Shown here one piece after another: positions 60,815-64,000 of a stretch of 64,000 bases of DNA. A model generated the notes under the pieces. That model worked only from the letters and a program-made list of their open reading frames with translations. It searched no databases and was not told where the DNA came from. The DNA is from Streptomyces eurythermus (GTDB lineage Bacteria > Actinomycetota > Actinomycetes > Streptomycetales > Streptomycetaceae): assembly GCF_014649115.1 (NCBI RefSeq), contig NZ_BMSK01000010.1:124001-188000 (forward strand), given 5' to 3'. Every line of letters starts with the position of its first letter. Positions within the stretch are counted from its first letter, which is position 1. The translations under genes were made by a program, and so were the position numbers.

Positions 60815-61879
60815 ATGGCGACCTTGTGCAAGCCCTCGGTGTCGGTCCCGGAGTACGTGATCACGATGGAGGAGACGCTGGAGCTGGCGCGCTCCCGCCA
60901 CGCCGACCACCCACAACTGCCACTGGCCCTCAGGCTGATCGAGAACACCGGCGTCAAGACGCGGCACATCGTCCAGCCGATCGAGGAGACCCTCAAACAC
61001 CCGGGCTTCGAGGAGCGCAACAAGCTCTACGAGGCCGAGGCCAAGGCCCGGGTCCCCGCGGTGATCCAGCGCGCGCTGGACGACGCGGAACTGCTCACCA
61101 GCGACATCGACGTGATCATCTACGTGTCGTGCACGGGCTTCATGATGCCCTCGCTCACGGCGTGGCTGATCAACGAGATGGACTTCGACAGCACCACCCG
61201 CCAGCTCCCGATCGCCCAGCTGGGCTGCGCGGCCGGCGGCGCGGCGATCAACCGGGCGCACGACTTCTGCTCGGCCTACCCGCACGCCAACGCCCTCATC
61301 GTGGCCTGCGAGTTCTGCTCGCTGTGCTACCAGCCCACCGACCTCGGCGTCGGCTCGCTGCTCTCCAACGGGCTGTTCGGCGACGGCATCGCCGCCGCCG
61401 TGGTCCGCGGGCGCGGCGGCCGGGGCGTCCGCCTGGAGCGCAACGGCTCCTACCTGATCCCGAAGACCGAGGACTGGATCGCCTACGACGTGCGCGCGAC
61501 CGGCTTCCACTTCCTGCTGGACAAGCGGGTGCCGACGACGATGGAGCCGCTCGCCCCGGCCTTGCGGGAACTGGCCGGCACGCACGGCTGGGACGCGTCC
61601 GACCTGGACTTCTACATCATCCACGCGGGCGGTCCCCGGATACTCGACGACCTGAGCAAGTTCCTCGAGGTCGACCCGCACGCCTTCCGGTTCAGCCGGG
61701 CCACGCTCACCGAGTACGGCAACATCGCCAGCGCCGTCGTGCTGGACGCGCTGCGGCGGCTGTTCGACGAGGGCGGCGCCGAGGACCGGGCGCGCGGGCT
61801 GCTCGCCGGGTTCGGCCCGGGGATCACCGCCGAGATGACGGTCGGGCGCTGGGCCGACGGGGACGGGGCCGGACGGTGA
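60815..61879 (+). CDS. rppA: 1,3,6,8-tetrahydroxynaphthalene synthase (type III PKS)
   Basis: 354 aa. Chalcone-synthase fold with the complete catalytic triad: Cys138 in QLGCAAGG, His270 in IIHAGGPR, Asn303 in EYGNIAS. Further RppA features are SCTGFMMPS (Cys106), NGLFGDGIAA and LIPKTEDWIAYDV. It makes tetrahydroxynaphthalene from five malonyl-CoA; THN autoxidises to flaviolin. The stop overlaps the GTG of the P450 gene (GTGA), forming the rppA-CYP158A2-cupin operon known from S. coelicolor and relatives. ATG preceded by AGCAGGGACGG. Confidence 0.98.
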   Translation: MATLCKPSVSVPEYVITMEETLELARSRHADHPQLPLALRLIENTGVKTRHIVQPIEETLKHPGFEERNKLYEAEAKARVPAVIQRALDDAELLTSDIDVIIYVSCTGFMMPSLTAWLINEMDFDSTTRQLPIAQLGCAAGGAAINRAHDFCSAYPHANALIVACEFCSLCYQPTDLGVGSLLSNGLFGDGIAAAVVRGRGGRGVRLERNGSYLIPKTEDWIAYDVRATGFHFLLDKRVPTTMEPLAPALRELAGTHGWDASDLDFYIIHAGGPRILDDLSKFLEVDPHAFRFSRATLTEYGNIASAVVLDALRRLFDEGGAEDRARGLLAGFGPGITAEMTVGRWADGDGAGR

Positions 61880-63090
61880 CCGCGCCGGCGCTCGCCGGGA
61901 CCCGGCCCCCGGTACGGCACTGGCCGGCGCTCGACCTGCCCGGAACCGACTTCGACCCGGTGCTGGCCGATCTGATGGCGGAGGGCCCGGTCACCCGCGT
62001 CCAGCTGCCGCACGGAGAGGGCTGGGCGTGGCTGGTCACCCGGTACGAGGACGTGCGCAGGGTGGCGGGCGACCCCCGCTTCAGCCGTGCGGCGGTCATG
62101 GCCAAGCAGGTCACCCGGCTCGCCCCGCACTTCATCCCCGAACCGGGCGCGGTCGGCTTCCTCGATCCGCCCGAACACACCCGGCTGCGTCGCTCGGTGG
62201 CCGCCGCGTTCGGCGCCAAGGGCGTGGAGCGGGTGCGGGAGAAGGCGCGTGACCGGCTGGCGGACCTGGTCGACGAGCTGCTGCGCGGCGGCCCGCCCGC
62301 GGACCTGACCAGCGCGGTGCTCGGCCCGTTCCCGATCGCGGTGATCTGCGAGCTGATGGGTGTCCCGGCCGGCGACCGGCACGCCCTGCACACCTGGACC
62401 GAGCTGATCCTCTCCTCCTCGCACGGCAAGCGGATCAGCGAGCGGGCCAAGCGGGAGATGGCCGGGTACTTCGCCGAGCTGATCGGGCGGCGCGAGCACG
62501 GCACCGGCGAGGACGTCACCTCCCTGCTGGGCGCCGCGGTGGGCCGCGGGGAGATCACGCGGGACGAGGCCGTGGGTCTCGCCGTCCTCCTCCAGATCGG
62601 CGGCGAGGCGGTCACCAGCAACAGCGGGCAGCTCTTCTACCTGCTGCTGACCCGCCCCGGGTTGCTGCGGCGGCTGCGCGCGGAGCCGGAGCTCAGGCCC
62701 CGGGCGATCGACGAACTCCTGCGCTACATCCCGCACCGCAACGCGGTCGGGCTGTCCCGCGTCGCCCTGGAGGACGTGGAGATCGGCGGGGTCCGCATCC
62801 GCGCGGGCGACCCGGTCTACGTCTCGTACCTGGCGGCCAACCGCGACCCCGAGGTCTTCCCCGACCCGGACACCATCGACTTCTCCCGCAGCCCCAACCC
62901 GCACGCGGCCTTCGGCTTCGGCCCGCACTACTGCCCGGGCGGGATCCTGGCCCGGATGGAGGAGGAGCTGCTGACGGACGCCCTGCTGGACCGGGTGCCG
63001 GGGCTGCGACTGGCCGTACCGCCGGATCAAGTGCCGTTCCGCAAGGGCGCGTTGATCCGGGGTCCCGAGGCCCTGCCGGTGACGTGGTGA
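61876..63090 (+). CDS. cyp158A2: Cytochrome P450 CYP158A2-type (flaviolin biaryl coupling)
   Basis: 404 aa from GTG at 61876, overlapping the rppA stop by 4 bp. Heme ligand Cys353 in AFGFGPHYCPGG, the ERR-type glutamate in IDELLRYIPHRN, and FLDPPEHTRLRRSV. The I-helix reads IGGEAVTSNSGQ without the usual acid-Thr pair, a known trait of CYP158 enzymes, where water networks replace the threonine. It couples flaviolin into dimers and trimers that give protective brown pigment. Confidence 0.97.
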   Translation: MTAPALAGTRPPVRHWPALDLPGTDFDPVLADLMAEGPVTRVQLPHGEGWAWLVTRYEDVRRVAGDPRFSRAAVMAKQVTRLAPHFIPEPGAVGFLDPPEHTRLRRSVAAAFGAKGVERVREKARDRLADLVDELLRGGPPADLTSAVLGPFPIAVICELMGVPAGDRHALHTWTELILSSSHGKRISERAKREMAGYFAELIGRREHGTGEDVTSLLGAAVGRGEITRDEAVGLAVLLQIGGEAVTSNSGQLFYLLLTRPGLLRRLRAEPELRPRAIDELLRYIPHRNAVGLSRVALEDVEIGGVRIRAGDPVYVSYLAANRDPEVFPDPDTIDFSRSPNPHAAFGFGPHYCPGGILARMEEELLTDALLDRVPGLRLAVPPDQVPFRKGALIRGPEALPVTW

Positions 63091-63097
63091 GCCGCCC

Positions 63098-63142
63098 ATG
63101 ACCGAGACCGAGGGACTGCCCATGACCGAGACCGAGGGACTG
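63098..63142 (+). repeat. 24-bp duplication of the cupin start region
   Basis: ATGACCGAGACCGAGGGACT is present at 63098 and again at 63122, so two in-frame start codons 24 bp apart begin the same peptide (MTETEGL). The second has GAGGGA at ideal ribosome-site spacing; the first has only GGTGAG. Confidence 0.9.
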
Positions 63143-63643
63143 TACGTGCCGCCGGGGCACGGCCGTGTCGTCGAGACCCCGGCCCAGCGGGTGACGTTCA
63201 AGGTCACCGGCACCCATTCGCGGATGGCCTCCACCTTCGAGGTGGAGGTGCCGCCCGGCTTCGACGTGGGCGCCCATGTGCACACGCGCAGCGAGGAGTT
63301 GTTCTACGTCCTCGAGGGCGAGCTGGACGTCCTCGCCTTCGAGCCGCGCATCCGTACCCCCGACAACTGGCAGAAGTGGCAGTCGCCTTCGGGCAGCCGG
63401 GTGGTACGCGCGACCCCGGGCACGGTCGTCGTCGTACCGCCGGGCTGCCCCCACGCCTTCGCCAACCCGACGGACACCCCGGCGAAGATGTTCTTCCAGG
63501 CGTCTCCCCCGCCGGACCACGAACGCTACTTCGAGGAACTGCTGGAGATCCTGGCCGCCGGGGGGCCGCCGGACCAGGAGGCGATCGAGGCGCTCAGGGC
63601 GAAGTACGACATCGAACAGCTGACGCCGCTGAAGCACCGGTGA
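63098..63643 (+). CDS. momA: Cupin quinol monooxygenase/dioxygenase (MomA-like)
   Basis: 181 aa, or 173 aa from the second ATG at 63122. Cupin motifs: GAHVHTRSEELFYVLEGELDV (metal His/Glu) and GTVVVVPPGCPHAFANPTD (second His). The gene follows cyp158A2 by 7 bp. In S. coelicolor-type operons this cupin oxidises THN to flaviolin (monooxygenase of momA type). The duplicated start (63098-63142) may give two N-termini or tune translation. Confidence 0.9.
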   Translation: MTETEGLPMTETEGLYVPPGHGRVVETPAQRVTFKVTGTHSRMASTFEVEVPPGFDVGAHVHTRSEELFYVLEGELDVLAFEPRIRTPDNWQKWQSPSGSRVVRATPGTVVVVPPGCPHAFANPTDTPAKMFFQASPPPDHERYFEELLEILAAGGPPDQEAIEALRAKYDIEQLTPLKHR

Positions 63644-63682
63644 GACGACGGAGCCGTGTGCGGTACGCGGCTCCGCCTCCGC

Positions 63683-64000
63683 TCACCGGATGGGCATCCC
63701 CGACAGGGTCCGGGCGATGACCAGCCGCTGGATCTCGCTGGTCCCCTCGAAGATGGTGTAGATCGCGGCGTCCCGGTGCATCCGCTCCACCGGGTACTCC
63801 CGCGTGTACCCGTTGCCGCCCAGGATCTGGATGGCCTGCGCGGTCACCTGCTTCGCGGTCTCGCTCGCGTACAGCTTGGACATGGACCCCTCGGCCGCGG
63901 TGAACGGCTTGCCGTTGACGGCCATCCAGGAGGCCCGCCACACCAGCAGCCGCGCCGCGTCGATCCGGGTGCGCATGTCGGCGAGCTGGAAGGCCACGCC
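63683..64000 (-). CDS. Acyl-CoA dehydrogenase, C-terminal part (runs off right edge)
   Basis: The last 105 codons are present: AFQLADMRTRIDAARLLVWRASW, AAEGSMSKLYASETAKQVTAQAIQILGGNGYTREYPVERMHRDA and IFEGTSEIQRLVIARTL, the C-terminal ACAD domain with the conserved GGNGY and IFEGTSEIQ motifs. The start lies beyond 64000. Convergent with the pigment operon, 39 bp after the cupin stop. Confidence 0.95.
   Translation of the reverse strand, partial: GVAFQLADMRTRIDAARLLVWRASWMAVNGKPFTAAEGSMSKLYASETAKQVTAQAIQILGGNGYTREYPVERMHRDAAIYTIFEGTSEIQRLVIARTLSGMPIR

Noticed and set aside
1..64000. Search by eye for tRNA and rRNA genes, attL/attR-type duplications and transposases
   Set aside because: No cloverleaf with conserved T-loop, no integrase or transposase motifs and no long flanking direct repeats were found.

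Overview
High-GC DNA with strong third-position GC bias, GTG starts, Tat and lipoprotein signals, F420-type and LC7 proteins and a rppA/CYP158A2 cassette: this is a chromosomal segment of a Streptomyces. From memory the gene order follows the S. coelicolor region around SCO1147-SCO1210 (L31 type B, xylA/xylB, rppA-CYP158A2-cupin), with local insertions. No rRNA, tRNA, CRISPR array, prophage or complete insertion sequence was seen. About 61 genes are called; two run off the ends.

Layout. 0-11 kb: 5' part of an ABC exporter divergent from a MarR regulator over a palindromic operator; a secreted PNGase A-type glycoprotein deglycosylase divergent from a secreted M1 metallopeptidase; a lipoprotein peptidoglycan amidase; an asymmetric heterodimeric ABC exporter. 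11-25 kb: housekeeping and small conserved genes (DUF5709, ribosomal protein L31B, membrane hydrolase, DUF3516-type RNA helicase, TesB thioesterase, LC7 protein, PPOX flavoprotein, methyltransferase, PadR-controlled hydrolase, DUF2236 oxygenase, phytase-like secreted protein). 25.5-29.6 kb: xylose catabolism, with xylA divergent from xylB and a ROK regulator. 30-34.5 kb: amino-acid permease, acetamidase/formamidase, Tat-exported amidase, cysteine hydrolase. 34.7-37.6 kb: an accessory-looking block with a TetR regulator, a metallo-beta-lactamase-fold lipoprotein, a repeated operator motif, and a near-canonical streptothricin/nourseothricin N-acetyltransferase. 38-44 kb: DUF2267, cold-shock protein, an oxidoreductase, a translationally coupled alpha-oxoamine synthase plus GNAT acyltransferase pair that resembles bacterial sphingolipid enzymes, and DedA. 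44.5-48.6 kb: TetR, amidohydrolase and NCS1 nucleobase permease. 48.8-51.3 kb: secreted phosphodiester glycosidase and phosphodiesterase. 51.4-55.4 kb: two acyl-CoA dehydrogenases and a quinone oxidoreductase overlapping as ATGA junctions, then an XRE-cupin regulator divergent from a thioredoxin-reductase-like flavoprotein. 56.6-60.3 kb: ATP-dependent DNA ligase coupled to a NUDIX hydrolase, then a semialdehyde dehydrogenase. 60.8-63.6 kb: rppA, CYP158A2 and cupin oxygenase, the flaviolin/THN pigment pathway. The window ends in another acyl-CoA dehydrogenase.

Recurring theme. Short tandem repeats (14-33 bp units) lie at the edges of genes in at least six places: 29.8, 32.8, 46.2, 48.6, 56.3-56.5 and 63.1 kb. 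Some preserve the reading frame and create repeated peptides or duplicate start sites. The best candidates for a second look are the oxoamine synthase/GNAT pair, the operator motif shared across the TetR-MBL block with the nearby acetyltransferase gene, and these gene-edge repeats. All functions are inferred from sequence by eye; no database search was run.
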